Assembly: GCF_012371325.1 (NCBI RefSeq)
Contig: NZ_JAAZQX010000002.1
Span: 112,815 to 176,814 of the forward strand
Reading direction: 5' to 3'
DNA: 64,000 nucleotides
Source of the DNA: Acinetobacter sp. A2
GTDB lineage: Bacteria > Pseudomonadota > Gammaproteobacteria > Pseudomonadales > Moraxellaceae
The notes beneath the pieces are model-generated. The model made no database searches and had not been told where the DNA came from. It worked only from the letters and a program-made list of their open reading frames with translations. Positions 19,389 through 28,212 of the stretch are shown piece by piece; the first letter of the stretch is position 1; each line of letters opens with the position of its first letter. The translations under genes and the position numbers were made by a program.

Positions 19389-19987
19389 CCGAGTTCTACC
19401 TCAATTTTCTTAGCAGCAGCAACAGACATTACAACTTTGTCGAACGCGATCAAGCTAACAGGATCGATTGCAGTAGCATCAACCACATCTACATGTGGAA
19501 GGTTACGCGCTGCAAGATATAGATTCTCATCTACAGCTTCAGTTACGATCAATGCGCGAGTTGCATTCAAGTCGTTAAGTTTTGCAAGCAACTCTTTAGT
19601 TTTAGGAGCTTCAACAGCAAACTCTTCAACCAATACAAGACGATCTTGGCGAACAAGTTCAGCTAAGATACATTGCATTGCACCGCGGTACATTTTGCGG
19701 TTAACTTTTTGAGACCAATCTTGTGGACGAGCAGCAAAAGTTTTACCACCACCAACCCAGATTGGGCTACGAATAGAACCAGCACGAGCGCGGCCAGTAC
19801 CTTTTTGACGGAATGGTTTTTTACCACCGCCAGCAACGTCTGCACGTGATTTCTGTGCTTTAGAACCTTGACGACCACCAGCTAAATAAGCTGTAACAAC
19901 TTGGTGTACAAGTGCTTCGTTAAAGTCACGTCCAAAAGCAACTTCAGATAACTCAACAGCAGAGCCGGAAACAGTTTTTAAATTCAC
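19385..19987 (-). CDS. rplD: 50S ribosomal protein L4
   Basis: The 200-residue protein has the extended loop [19 protein letters not shown] and [17 protein letters not shown] that reaches the exit tunnel. In E. coli L4 also represses the S10 operon by attenuation and translation block. A terminator-like hairpin between rpsJ and rplC here (20652-20689) invites the question whether L4 acts on it. It is 11 bp after rplC. Confidence 0.98.
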   Translation of the reverse strand: MNLKTVSGSAVELSEVAFGRDFNEALVHQVVTAYLAGGRQGSKAQKSRADVAGGGKKPFRQKGTGRARAGSIRSPIWVGGGKTFAARPQDWSQKVNRKMYRGAMQCILAELVRQDRLVLVEEFAVEAPKTKELLAKLNDLNATRALIVTEAVDENLYLAARNLPHVDVVDATAIDPVSLIAFDKVVMSVAAAKKIEVELG

Positions 19988-19998
19988 GTTATTTCCCC

Positions 19999-20637
19999 TC
20001 AGGCCTTGATCGTAGGACGAACAGTTACGTCGCCACCAGTAGCACCAGGAACCGCGCCTTTAACAACTAGAACTGAACGTTCTGCGTCAATAGCAACGAT
20101 TTCAAGACCCTGTGTAGTTACGCGTTCAGCACCTAAATGGCCAGCCATTTTTTTGCCTTTGAACACGCGACCAGGAGTCTGGTTTTGACCTGTAGAACCT
20201 AGAACACGGTGAGAAACAGAGTTACCGTGAGTAGCGTCTTGAGTACGGAAGTTCCAACGCTTAACACCACCTTGGAAGCCCTTACCTTTAGACTGACCAG
20301 TAACGTCAACAATTTGACCCACTGCAAACAGATCTACACCGATAGTAGCGCCAACTTCACGACCTTCAAGCTCAGCTTCTGAAACACGGAATTCTTGAAC
20401 TAAACGACCAGCAGCAACACCCGCTTTAGCGAAGTGACCTTTCTGAGCGTTAGTTACGCGAGATTCGCGACGTTCACCAGTAGTAACCTGAATTGCTTGA
20501 TAACCATCTGTTTCAAGCGTTTTGATTTGAGTGATGCGGTTAGGATCAACCTCAATCACTGTAACAGGTACAGAAACACCAGCATCTGTAAAGATACGGG
20601 TCATACCGCACTTGCGACCGACTAAACCAATAGCCAT
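19999..20637 (-). CDS. rplC: 50S ribosomal protein L3
   Basis: The 212-residue protein starts [16 protein letters not shown] and has [21 protein letters not shown] (landmark [12 protein letters not shown]) and [15 protein letters not shown]. Of two close ATG codons, the second (20637) gives the normal length and fits AGAGG at 9 bp. L3 starts 50S assembly and approaches the peptidyl transferase centre. It is separated from rpsJ by 59 bp holding an attenuator-like hairpin. Confidence 0.98.
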   Translation of the reverse strand: MAIGLVGRKCGMTRIFTDAGVSVPVTVIEVDPNRITQIKTLETDGYQAIQVTTGERRESRVTNAQKGHFAKAGVAAGRLVQEFRVSEAELEGREVGATIGVDLFAVGQIVDVTGQSKGKGFQGGVKRWNFRTQDATHGNSVSHRVLGSTGQNQTPGRVFKGKKMAGHLGAERVTTQGLEIVAIDAERSVLVVKGAVPGATGGDVTVRPTIKA

Positions 20638-20651
20638 GTGCATAAACCTCT

Positions 20652-20689
20652 AAAAAAGCGGCCTAATTAACTTAGAGTGTTAATTAACC
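20652..20689 (-). terminator. Terminator- or attenuator-like hairpin between rpsJ and rplC
   Basis: On the minus strand GGTTAATTAA pairs with TTAATTAGGCC (one bulge; arms 20680-20689 and 20660-20670) over a 9-base loop, followed after GC by six T. It lies in the 59-bp gap between rpsJ and rplC and the T run abuts the rplC ribosome site. It looks like a weak intrinsic terminator inside the operon, so partial termination or regulated read-through is possible. Confidence 0.55.
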
Positions 20690-20696
20690 GAAAGCC

Positions 20697-21008
20697 TTAA
20701 CCCAATGCAATCTGAACATCAACACCAGCTGCTAGATCTAATTTCATCAACGCATCAACAGTTTTATCTGTAGGTTGAACGATGTCGATCAAACGCTTAT
20801 AAGTACGAATTTCGTACTGGTCACGCGCATCTTTGTTTACGTGTGGTGATGTTAAAACGTTGAAGCGTTCGATGCGAGTTGGCATCGGGATTGGACCACA
20901 CACTTGTGCGCCAGTACGCTTAGCGGTTTCTACGATTTCTTGAGCAGATTGATCAATCAGACGGTGATCAAAAGACTTCAAACGGATACGAATTCTCTGG
21001 TTAGACAT
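20697..21008 (-). CDS. rpsJ: 30S ribosomal protein S10 (NusE)
   Basis: The 103-residue protein starts [19 protein letters not shown]; a longer in-frame start at 21044 was rejected because TGGAG precedes this ATG and 103 residues is standard. S10 works in the 30S head and, as NusE, in transcription antitermination with NusB. It is the first gene of the supercluster with a strong promoter about 175 bp upstream. Confidence 0.98.
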
Positions 21009-21176
21009 ACCAGTTAACTCCAAGCCAAATATATAAAGAATCACCCTTGACGCATCTCACCCCACTAATTTAAGGCAAGTGTCAAAGGCAGTGAATTATC
21101 ACTAAGGTCATGATCGATGCCACGACTGTCACGATGTTAACTACTTTCTTCGCAGTTAACCCCCTTGCATAAAGGG
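21009..21176 (-). promoter_or_regulatory. S10 operon 5' leader (about 170 nt)
   Basis: Between the predicted transcription start and rpsJ the leader can fold several hairpins: CCCTT/AAGGG right at its 5' end and a perfect GTTAACT/AGTTAAC stem (21154-21160 with 21136-21142). The length is similar to the E. coli leader in which L4 acts, but I cannot align them. No T-run terminator is visible inside it. Confidence 0.45.
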
Positions 21177-21182
21177 TCGCCC

Positions 21183-21211
21183 ATTATAACGATTGTTTAA
21201 TGCATAAGCAA
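21183..21211 (-). promoter_or_regulatory. Promoter of the S10-spc-alpha supercluster
   Basis: On the minus strand, TTGCTT (-35, 21206-21211) and a perfect TATAAT (-10, 21183-21188) are 17 bp apart. GGGCGACC follows the -10; a GC-rich discriminator is typical of promoters repressed by ppGpp and DksA during the stringent response. Start of transcription is expected near 21176. Confidence 0.85.
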
Positions 21212-21286
21212 ATCCCTTTTAGCCTTTATTGCTTTATTTTTCATGTTCTACCAATTATATAATGGATCAATTACAACCATTTGCTT

Positions 21287-22024
21287 TCAAGTGCTTGTTT
21301 GTGCGAGTAAATAATCAATTGCTTGGTTTAGCAATTGATTACCCGGCTGAAACTGACGACTTGTACTACGTTTCAATTCAGCAGCCGCTTGTACATAAGT
21401 TCCTGCAAAGATATTTTTCTCAGCATCATTATCTAAAAACAATTGTAGTACCTGTGGGGTGATTTCAGGATGGAACTGAAAACCGAGGACATGGTTGCCT
21501 ATTTGATAAAGCTGATTGGTACAAACGGGGTTGGTAGCTAAGCGTATAGCACCTTTTGGTAATTCAAAGGTTTCGCCATGCCATTGCATCACCTTAATTT
21601 GATCAGGCAGCTCAAAACAGGAAGCAGGTACATCACTGACCTTATACACATCATGCCAACCACGTTCTTGTTCAGGATTACGACTGACTGCTGCGCCAAG
21701 TGCATTAGCAATTAATTGCCCACCCAGACACAAACCAATTGCAGGCTTACCCAGAGACAAATAGCGACGAATCCAGCGTTTTTCTATTTTCAACCATGGG
21801 AAATTGGCCTCATCGTTTACACTCATGGCGCCGCCCATCACAATCAACAAATCGACATCTTCTACCTGTGGCAAGGCTTCAATTTCGATATTTTGTTCAG
21901 GCGGCAAGGCAAAAAATTCTGTTGCACTGATTTGTGCCTGCATCTGCTTTAAATAGGAATAGCAACTTCCGAACCCTTCTCCAGCAATGTGCTGAAAATA
22001 ATGCACTCTTAATGGCGCTTGCAT
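21287..22024 (-). CDS. Class I glutamine amidotransferase-like protein
   Basis: The 245-residue protein has the nucleophile elbow GLCLGGQLIANALGA (Cys) and FQFHPEIT (His and Glu), the triad of class I glutamine amidotransferases, on a Rossmann-like fold with LLIVMGGAMSVND. It is a stand-alone domain like GuaA-related proteins that release ammonia from glutamine or cleave gamma-glutamyl bonds. The start at 22024 was chosen because AAAGGA lies 8 bp upstream; an ATG three codons earlier touches it. No partner synthetase is adjacent, so the acceptor is unknown. It lies upstream of the S10 promoter on the same strand. Confidence 0.85.
   Translation of the reverse strand: MQAPLRVHYFQHIAGEGFGSCYSYLKQMQAQISATEFFALPPEQNIEIEALPQVEDVDLLIVMGGAMSVNDEANFPWLKIEKRWIRRYLSLGKPAIGLCLGGQLIANALGAAVSRNPEQERGWHDVYKVSDVPASCFELPDQIKVMQWHGETFELPKGAIRLATNPVCTNQLYQIGNHVLGFQFHPEITPQVLQLFLDNDAEKNIFAGTYVQAAAELKRSTSRQFQPGNQLLNQAIDYLLAQTST
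21312..21341. repeat. 12-bp perfect inverted repeat at the 3' end of the amidotransferase gene
   Basis: TAATCAATTGCT and AGCAATTGATTA are separated by six bases, inside the last 20 codons of the coding sequence. Neither strand has a T run after it, so it is not a standard terminator. It may stabilise the message end or be chance. Confidence 0.5.
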
Positions 22025-22184
22025 TTTACTCATCCTTTCTCATATCTACCCCTGAGCTTCTGCAAAAATAGCGCCAACTTCAACAGTCATGTTGTATTTT
22101 TAAACAGTTCCGCTTTTTTATAGCCTAAAGTCTGTGTTTCTCTTAAGCTAAAGCCAATACAGACTGATTTACCTGAGTGAACCT

Positions 22185-23378
22185 GTGAAAAAAAATGCTC
22201 AAACTGCTTTAATTCATGCACCAAGACGTGCCCCACAATATATTTCAAGTGTACAACCTCCCCTATTTCGTGCATCGACCATTATTTTTGAAAATACCAA
22301 TGCCTTATTCAACCGCCATTGGACCGATGCTTATGACTATAGTTATGGTACACATGGCACACCCACCACCTTTACACTTGGTGATCAGATTGCACAAATA
22401 GAAGGCGGGCAATATTGCTTACTGGCGCCTAGCGGCCTGTCTGCAATCAACTTAGTTAATTCCTGTTTTTTAAGTTATGGCGATGAAGTTTGGGTGGCCG
22501 ACAATATTTACGGCCCTAACATGGAGCATTTGCGTAATTTAGAGCAGCGTTACGGCATTACAGTTCAGGTGTATAACCCGATTGATGCCACAAGCTTTCA
22601 ACCCTCTGAAAAAGCCAAACTCATTTGGCTGGAAGCAGCAGGCTCCGTCACACTGGAGTTTCCTGACCTCACCGCTTTAGTCAAAAAAGCCAAGGCACAG
22701 AATATCCTCACCGCTTTAGATAATACCTGGGGTGCGGGCTTAGCATTTAATGCTTTCGACTTTGGTGATGAACATTTAAGTGTCGATATCAGCGTGCATG
22801 CCTTGACCAAATACCCAAGTGGTGGTGGCGATATTTTAATGGGGTCGGTGGTGACACGCGATCAGCATTTGCATCATCAATTATTCCGTATGCATGCAAT
22901 TCAAGGCATTTGTGTATCGGGCGATGATGTTGCACAAGTTCAGCGCAGTCTGGCATCTATGCAACTACGCTATGAACATCAAGCACAAAGCTGTTTTGAA
23001 TTGCTGAACTGGTTAAAATTACAACCGCAGTTCGCACAGGTTTTGCACCCTGCCGATGCTACATCTGCTGGTCATACATACTGGAAAGAAATTTGCCGTG
23101 CAGGACACAGCGCAGGCTTGGTCAGTGTCATTTTTAAACCTGAATATGATTTAGCCGCTGTACGTCAATTCTGTGATGGATTATCTTTATTTAAACTAGG
23201 GTTTAGTTGGGGTGGCCCGCTTAGCTTGGTCATGTTGTACGATTTAAAACCGATGCGCCACCTTGAGCATACGCATTTGGGCCAAGGTATTTTGGTTCGC
23301 TTCTGTATAGGCTTGGAGCATCCTGCAGATTTAATTCAAGATATTCAGCAAGCCTTACAGCATTTGCCCAATCCCTAA
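22185..23378 (+). CDS. Cystathionine beta-lyase-like PLP enzyme
   Basis: The 397-residue protein has the Cys/Met-metabolism fold: YSYGTHGTPTTFTL near the N-terminus, LAPSGLSAINL, LDNTWGAGL for the aspartate that holds the pyridoxal ring, and VHALTKYPSGGGD with the Schiff-base lysine. These enzymes split C-S bonds in cystathionine or related sulphur amino acids; MetC is the most likely role but other lyases share these motifs. The start is a GTG without a clear ribosome site. It stands alone, divergent from the amidotransferase. Confidence 0.82.
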   Translation: MKKNAQTALIHAPRRAPQYISSVQPPLFRASTIIFENTNALFNRHWTDAYDYSYGTHGTPTTFTLGDQIAQIEGGQYCLLAPSGLSAINLVNSCFLSYGDEVWVADNIYGPNMEHLRNLEQRYGITVQVYNPIDATSFQPSEKAKLIWLEAAGSVTLEFPDLTALVKKAKAQNILTALDNTWGAGLAFNAFDFGDEHLSVDISVHALTKYPSGGGDILMGSVVTRDQHLHHQLFRMHAIQGICVSGDDVAQVQRSLASMQLRYEHQAQSCFELLNWLKLQPQFAQVLHPADATSAGHTYWKEICRAGHSAGLVSVIFKPEYDLAAVRQFCDGLSLFKLGFSWGGPLSLVMLYDLKPMRHLEHTHLGQGILVRFCIGLEHPADLIQDIQQALQHLPNP

Positions 23379-23438
23379 AAATTAGGTCTGACGTCAATAC
23401 TTTCAATTTTAATAATAGTGACAGATTAAGGATAAAAT

Positions 23439-25022
23439 ATGAGTACAGCCATCGTCATTGCTAAAAAAACTGCCGATGTTCAACAAGATGTGGTTTTACA
23501 TTCTCAATTTGCCAACCGCCATGGTTTAATTGCAGGGGCAACAGGTACAGGTAAAACTGTCACGCTTAAAGTCTTGGCAGAAAACTTTTCCCGCATTGGC
23601 GTGCCTGTATTTTTGGCCGATGCTAAAGGTGATGTATCTAGCCTTGCCAAAGCAGGTAGCAGCAGTCCTAAGTTTGAAGCACGTATTCAAAGCTTAGGCA
23701 TTGAAAGCATTCCATTTGCGGCATCACCTGTGGTGTTTTGGGACTTATTTGCCGAACAAGGCCACCCGATTCGCACCACCATTTCTGAAATTGGCCCATT
23801 ATTATTGGCGCAAATGCTGAACTTGAATGACACGCAAGAAGGTGTTTTATCTGCAGTATTTCGTATTGCCGATGATCAGGGCTTATTACTGATTGATTTT
23901 AAAGATTTAAAAGCCATGCTGACCTATGTTAGCGAACATGCCAGCGAGTTTAAGGCAGAGTATGGCAACCTCTCTCCTGCCAGTTTAGGCGCGATTCAGC
24001 GCAACTTACTGGCTTTGGCAGATCAGGGTGGTGATCAGTTTTTTGGTGAACCGAGTTTAGATATTCTGGATTTTATTCAGACCGATAGTCAGGGACGTGG
24101 CAATATTAACGTGCTCGCAGCCGACAAACTCATGAACACCCCTAAACTTTACGCCACTTTTTTATTGTGGATGTTGTCAGAACTGTTTGAGCAATTGCCT
24201 GAAGTGGGCGATATGGACAAGCCAAAACTGGTGTTCTTTTTTGATGAAGCACACTTGTTATTTGACAATGCCAGCAAAGCCCTGCAAGAAAAAATCGAGC
24301 AAGTAGTACGCCTGATTCGCTCTAAAGGTGTCGGGATTTATTTTGTGACCCAGAACCCGCTAGACCTCCCTGAAAGCGTGTTGGGGCAGTTGGGTAACCG
24401 TGTACAACATGCTTTACGTGCTTTCACACCTAAAGATCAAAAAGCAGTGAAAACCGCTGCAGATACTTTCCGTGCCAACCCTGAATTTAAAGTTGAACAA
24501 GCCATTACCGAACTGGCGGTTGGCGAAGCCCTGATTAGCTGCTTGGATGAACAAGGCACACCGCAAGTCGTAGAGCGTGCTTGGATTATGCCGCCTTACT
24601 CTGCTTTTAGCCCAATTAGCACTGAAGAACGTACAGCCTGCATCAATCAAAGCGTGATTGCAGGCGTGTATGAAAAGCAGCTCGACCGTGAAAGTGCCTA
24701 CGAGATGTTGCAACAAAAAGTTGAACAACGACAGCAACAAGCTGCAGCGGAAGAGCAAGCCAAAATTGAAGCAAAAGAAGCCGAGGCACGTGCCAAACAA
24801 GAAGCCAAAGAAACAGAAGCCTTGGCAAAACAGCAGGCACGTGAACAGGAACGCTTGGCCCGTGAACAGCAAAAAGAAGCAGAACGCGCTGCCAAACAGC
24901 GTGAAAAACTGACTCAGGATATTGTGGGAACCTTTGCCAAAAGTGCAGCACGTAGCTTAGGCGGTTCTACTGGGCAGAAAATTGTACGAGGTTTGTTAGG
25001 GTCATTATTTGGTAAGAAATAG
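23439..25022 (+). CDS. HerA-like ATPase (DUF853, YjgR family)
   Basis: The 527-residue protein has a Walker A motif GATGTGKT at residues 33-40, Walker B-like [12 protein letters not shown], and a sensor region [21 protein letters not shown], fitting the HerA/FtsK superfamily of P-loop translocases, specifically the stand-alone YjgR group of unknown function. Residues from about 410 to 495 form a charged Ala/Lys/Glu/Gln-rich predicted coiled coil. No NurA nuclease is nearby, so the classical HerA-NurA repair role is not supported. A good ribosome site (AAGGAT) precedes the ATG. Confidence 0.85.
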   Translation: MSTAIVIAKKTADVQQDVVLHSQFANRHGLIAGATGTGKTVTLKVLAENFSRIGVPVFLADAKGDVSSLAKAGSSSPKFEARIQSLGIESIPFAASPVVFWDLFAEQGHPIRTTISEIGPLLLAQMLNLNDTQEGVLSAVFRIADDQGLLLIDFKDLKAMLTYVSEHASEFKAEYGNLSPASLGAIQRNLLALADQGGDQFFGEPSLDILDFIQTDSQGRGNINVLAADKLMNTPKLYATFLLWMLSELFEQLPEVGDMDKPKLVFFFDEAHLLFDNASKALQEKIEQVVRLIRSKGVGIYFVTQNPLDLPESVLGQLGNRVQHALRAFTPKDQKAVKTAADTFRANPEFKVEQAITELAVGEALISCLDEQGTPQVVERAWIMPPYSAFSPISTEERTACINQSVIAGVYEKQLDRESAYEMLQQKVEQRQQQAAAEEQAKIEAKEAEARAKQEAKETEALAKQQAREQERLAREQQKEAERAAKQREKLTQDIVGTFAKSAARSLGGSTGQKIVRGLLGSLFGKK

Positions 25023-25194
25023 CATGTTATAAACGATGAGGTTTGTATAAATTTCATTCATGGATGCACCACCCAAAACCTGAATGAACACTTAAAAACC
25101 TCTCGCTGTCACATCTACAAACTCCATAAAAACTTTAAAAATTATGGGATATTTTTATAATACATAATTTTTTTAAGGTTTTTCCAAAAATTGG

Positions 25195-25223
25195 TTGCAA
25201 TCCTTATTTATAAGATATATTTT
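25195..25223 (+). promoter_or_regulatory. hmp promoter
   Basis: TTGCAA (25195-25200) and TATTTT (25218-25223) are 17 bp apart and sit 39 bp before the hmp ATG. The -10 lies inside the NsrR palindrome, so bound repressor would block polymerase. Confidence 0.65.
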
Positions 25224-25234
25224 AAATACATCTT
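25212..25234 (+). promoter_or_regulatory. NsrR operator on the hmp promoter
   Basis: The left arm AAGATATATTT and right arm AAATACATCTT are separated by one T, the 11-1-11 architecture of NsrR sites, with only one mismatched pair between arms. Flanking TTAT/ATAA extends the dyad to 25209-25237. Iron-sulphur NsrR binds such sites and releases them when nitric oxide attacks its cluster. The nsrR gene is just downstream of hmp. Confidence 0.85.
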
Positions 25235-25261
25235 ATAAATAACAGCCATGAGAGATCGAAC

Positions 25262-26473
25262 ATGACTCCACAGCAAATTGACCTTGTAAAAGCAACTGTT
25301 CCTGTACTGCGTGAAAATGGTGTCGCACTCACAGGTTATTTCTATAATCGCATGTTGGGGAATAATCCTGATCTAAAAGAAACCTTTAACATGGGTCACC
25401 AACGTAGTGGTGCGCAGGCTCAAGCGCTTGCAGGTGCTGTATTGGCTTATGCTGAAAATATTGAAGATCCATCTGTACTTGCTCCTGTCATTGAGCTGAT
25501 TGCCCACAAACACGTGAGCTTAAACATTCAAGCACCTGACTATAATATTGTGGGCGAAAACCTGCTGCATTCTATTAGTGAAGTGTTGAATATTTCGATG
25601 GAAGATCCACTGATTGATGCTTGGGCAGCAGCCTACGGTCAATTGGCTGAGGTATTTATTAATGCGGAACGTGCAATCTACGAACAGCATCAACAAACTA
25701 AAGGTAGCTGGTTAGGCTGGCGCAACTTTAAAATTGCCAAGAAAGTGGTAGAAAGTGACGAAATCACCTCTATTTACTTCGAGCCAGTAGATGGTGGCGA
25801 TTTACCAAATTACGAAGCAGGTCAATATATTTCGGTACGTGTGTTTGTAGAAGAACTTGGCTTGAAACAGCCACGTCAATATACGCTTTCAACTAGCCCA
25901 CAAGCTGACTATTTACGTATTTCAGTCAAACGTGAACCAGGCAATGGCGCAGATCAAGTAGCAGGTTGGGTATCGAACACACTTCATGGCTTACCAGAAG
26001 GCGCTGAAGTTGAAGTGTCTGCACCAACAGGTAACTTCTACTTAATTGACAGCAACAAACGTAATGTCTTTATTAGTGGTGGTGTAGGCCTAACGCCAAT
26101 GATTGCCATGCTGAACCAATTGGTGACTTTGGATGTACCGCAACCTGTAAGCTTTATTCATGCATGCCGCAGCAAACAAGTCCATGCAATGAAACAGCAC
26201 CTACAAGACATCGCTGCTAAATATCCGCGCATTCATACCTTAACAGCCTATGAATTCCCGAACGAAGGTGATGTATTAGGTCAAGATTATGATGTTGCAG
26301 GTCGCCTAGATTTAAGCACAGTAGATGCAGCACTATTACCAGCAGATGCAGACTTCTACCTTTGCGGCCCAATGCCATTTATGGCAGAACAACGTAAAGC
26401 CTTGCTTGCTCGTGGTATTAAAGATGAGCAAATCCATAGCGAAGCATTTGGTACAGGTGGTGTGCGCCACTAA
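25262..26473 (+). CDS. hmp: Flavohemoprotein, nitric oxide dioxygenase
   Basis: The 403-residue protein has an N-terminal globin domain (1 to about 140) with proximal His84 in AHKHVSLNI, then an FAD-binding domain with RQYTLST, and an NAD(P)H domain with GGVGLTPMIAM and FYLCGPMPFM. Hmp oxidises nitric oxide to nitrate using O2 and NADH. The ATG is about 27 bp after the NsrR site. The nsrR regulator follows, separated by a hairpin terminator. Family assignment is secure. Confidence 0.97.
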   Translation: MTPQQIDLVKATVPVLRENGVALTGYFYNRMLGNNPDLKETFNMGHQRSGAQAQALAGAVLAYAENIEDPSVLAPVIELIAHKHVSLNIQAPDYNIVGENLLHSISEVLNISMEDPLIDAWAAAYGQLAEVFINAERAIYEQHQQTKGSWLGWRNFKIAKKVVESDEITSIYFEPVDGGDLPNYEAGQYISVRVFVEELGLKQPRQYTLSTSPQADYLRISVKREPGNGADQVAGWVSNTLHGLPEGAEVEVSAPTGNFYLIDSNKRNVFISGGVGLTPMIAMLNQLVTLDVPQPVSFIHACRSKQVHAMKQHLQDIAAKYPRIHTLTAYEFPNEGDVLGQDYDVAGRLDLSTVDAALLPADADFYLCGPMPFMAEQRKALLARGIKDEQIHSEAFGTGGVRH

Positions 26474-26499
26474 TCCAAAGCATTAAAAAGCAGATAGGT

Positions 26500-26545
26500 A
26501 AGGCTAGTCTGGTTATGCTAGACTAGCCTTAATTTCTTCATTTTT
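26500..26545 (+). terminator. Terminator between hmp and nsrR
   Basis: AAGGCTAGTCT (26500-26510) and AGACTAGCCTT (26520-26530) are perfect 11-bp arms with a 9-base loop, followed by an interrupted T-rich stretch. It would reduce read-through from hmp to nsrR. Confidence 0.75.
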
Positions 26546-26566
26546 TGAAAAAACATCTGTGCGATC

Positions 26567-27010
26567 ATGCAATTAAATAAATTCACCGACTATGCACTGC
26601 GTATTTTAATGTATATCTCACGACCACGAGATGTACCCTATACCATTGCGGAAATTGCACAGGATTTGCATGTTTCCCAAAACCATTTGGTTAAAATTGT
26701 CCACTTTATGGGCAAGCAGGGCTGGTTGATTACCACTCGTGGTAAAGGCGGTGGGATTCGCCTGCATCCCGATGCAATCCCGTTACGTTTAGGTTATGTG
26801 GTCAGAGTTCTACAAGGGGAAAACCAGATTGTAGAATGTAACACCCCACCGTGCGTACTCCGCTCACAGTGTGGACTCAAAGGCATATTGAATCGGGCAA
26901 TGGAACAGTTTTACCAAAGCCTAGACCAATACAGCCTAGGCGAAGTACTACAACCCACTCAAAATATACAACTCAGCACCCAATCCCCTATTCCGCTGAT
27001 TCACCTCTAA
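26567..27010 (+). CDS. nsrR: Nitric oxide-sensing repressor NsrR (Rrf2 family)
   Basis: The 147-residue protein starts MQLNKFTDYALRILMYIS, the Rrf2 winged helix, with recognition helix region VSQNHLVKIVHFMGK. Cys91, Cys96 and Cys102 match the cluster-ligand spacing of E. coli NsrR. It represses nitric-oxide detoxification genes until its iron-sulphur cluster is nitrosylated. Position next to hmp and an 11-1-11 operator supports the assignment over IscR. The gene sits after the hmp terminator; no strong ribosome site is visible. Confidence 0.93.
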   Translation: MQLNKFTDYALRILMYISRPRDVPYTIAEIAQDLHVSQNHLVKIVHFMGKQGWLITTRGKGGGIRLHPDAIPLRLGYVVRVLQGENQIVECNTPPCVLRSQCGLKGILNRAMEQFYQSLDQYSLGEVLQPTQNIQLSTQSPIPLIHL

Positions 27011-27133
27011 AAGGTAATCACTGATATTAAGCAAACCTACTCGCTTTTTTAGAGCTTTCAATTCGCAAAGTTCGCTTGCCTGTATGACTTGCTTTATAAT
27101 GCCTGTTTGTAGACCATGAATTGAAGTTAAGTT

Positions 27134-28018
27134 ATGCACCACAGCAGAGGAAAATCGAAAAACAGTAAGGCAGCGGCACAGCCACGGCAAAAAATCAGCT
27201 ACGAGAAAAAAGTTGATCCAGCCATTACTGAGTACTCTGTTCGCGCCCTGAACTGGTTGCGGAAAGCTGAGTTCTTAATGAGTGCACCTAAACTCAACCT
27301 CTGCGTGGAAGATACAGGCTATGAAATTGCCTTTGCAGGTCGTTCCAATGCAGGTAAATCTAGTGCAATTAATGCCTTAACCAATCAAAAGCAATTGGCT
27401 CGTGCCTCTAAAAGACCTGGTCGTACCCAAATGATCAACTTCTTTAGTTTGGGCAACCCTGATCAACGTCTAGTCGATTTGCCCGGTTATGGTTATGCAG
27501 CTGTACCTGAAGCCATGAAAATTGTGTGGCAAAAAGAATTGGAAAATTATCTGATTCACCGCAAAAGCTTACAAGGCTTGGTGTTACTTATGGACATTCG
27601 CCATCCTTTACAACACTTTGATGTCATGATGCTGGAATGGGCATATTCACGTAAATTATTCGTGCATGTACTCCTCACCAAATCAGACAAGCTCAACCGT
27701 GGCCCTGCCAACAAAGCATTGCTTGAAGTAAAACAACAGCTGAAAAAAATGAAATTGGATTTCTCCATTCAACTGTTCTCTTCACTAAACAAACAAGGTT
27801 TAGAAGAATTGGCCAGTGTGATGGGTGGACGCTTAAACTTTACTTTAGAGCAAGCACATCACTTTGATTTAGACAGCATTCCAGAAGCCACTGGCGATGA
27901 TGTTGATGTTGATGTTGATGTTGATGTTGATGTTGATGTTGATGTTGATGTTGATGTTGATCAGTGTGTAGCTGTAGAAGCTAACGATCCAACCACATCT
28001 GATGCAGAAATCAAATAA
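27134..28018 (+). CDS. engB: Ribosome biogenesis GTPase EngB (YihA/YsxC) with Asp-Val repeat tail
   Basis: The 294-residue protein has a GTPase core with G1 GRSNAGKSSA, G2/G3 region RPGRTQMINFF and DLPGYGYA, and G4 TKSD (LLTKSDKL). EngB helps late assembly of the 50S subunit. The N-terminal extension (about 48 residues) is basic. The C-terminal tail is unusual: ten copies of Val-Asp coded by GATGTT repeats, then a short acidic end. EngB normally ends soon after the GTPase domain, at about 200-220 residues. A weak ribosome site precedes the ATG. A bidirectional terminator follows. Confidence 0.95.
   Translation: MHHSRGKSKNSKAAAQPRQKISYEKKVDPAITEYSVRALNWLRKAEFLMSAPKLNLCVEDTGYEIAFAGRSNAGKSSAINALTNQKQLARASKRPGRTQMINFFSLGNPDQRLVDLPGYGYAAVPEAMKIVWQKELENYLIHRKSLQGLVLLMDIRHPLQHFDVMMLEWAYSRKLFVHVLLTKSDKLNRGPANKALLEVKQQLKKMKLDFSIQLFSSLNKQGLEELASVMGGRLNFTLEQAHHFDLDSIPEATGDDVDVDVDVDVDVDVDVDVDVDQCVAVEANDPTTSDAEIK
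27899..27961 (+). repeat. Hexanucleotide microsatellite (GATGTT)10 in engB
   Basis: Ten uninterrupted copies of GATGTT from 27899 to 27958 plus a final GAT encode alternating Asp and Val. The unit length keeps the reading frame whatever the copy number. Such pure repeats change length readily by slippage. Confidence 0.97.
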
Positions 28019-28054
28019 TCCATTAAAACCCTGACTAGTGCTTTATAAAATAAA

Positions 28055-28092
28055 GTCCTATTCGTGCAATATCGAATAGGACATTTTTATTT
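28055..28092 (+). terminator. Terminator after engB
   Basis: GTCCTATTCG (28055-28064) and CGAATAGGAC (28073-28082) form a perfect 10-bp stem with an 8-base loop, followed by ATTTTTATTT. Confidence 0.9.
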
Positions 28093-28212
28093 GTGCTTTC
28101 CCTCACGCCTGTCAGTGCCATTTCTTACACCACCAAAGTTGCACTTTACAACGCATAAAGAAATACCCTACTGTCAAAGTAATAACAATTACAGTAGATA
28201 AGGAGATCAAAC

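Noticed and set aside
24414..24872. 152-codon minus-strand open frame inside the HerA-like gene
   Set aside because: Antisense of the Ala/Lys/Glu-rich coiled coil; no ribosome site.
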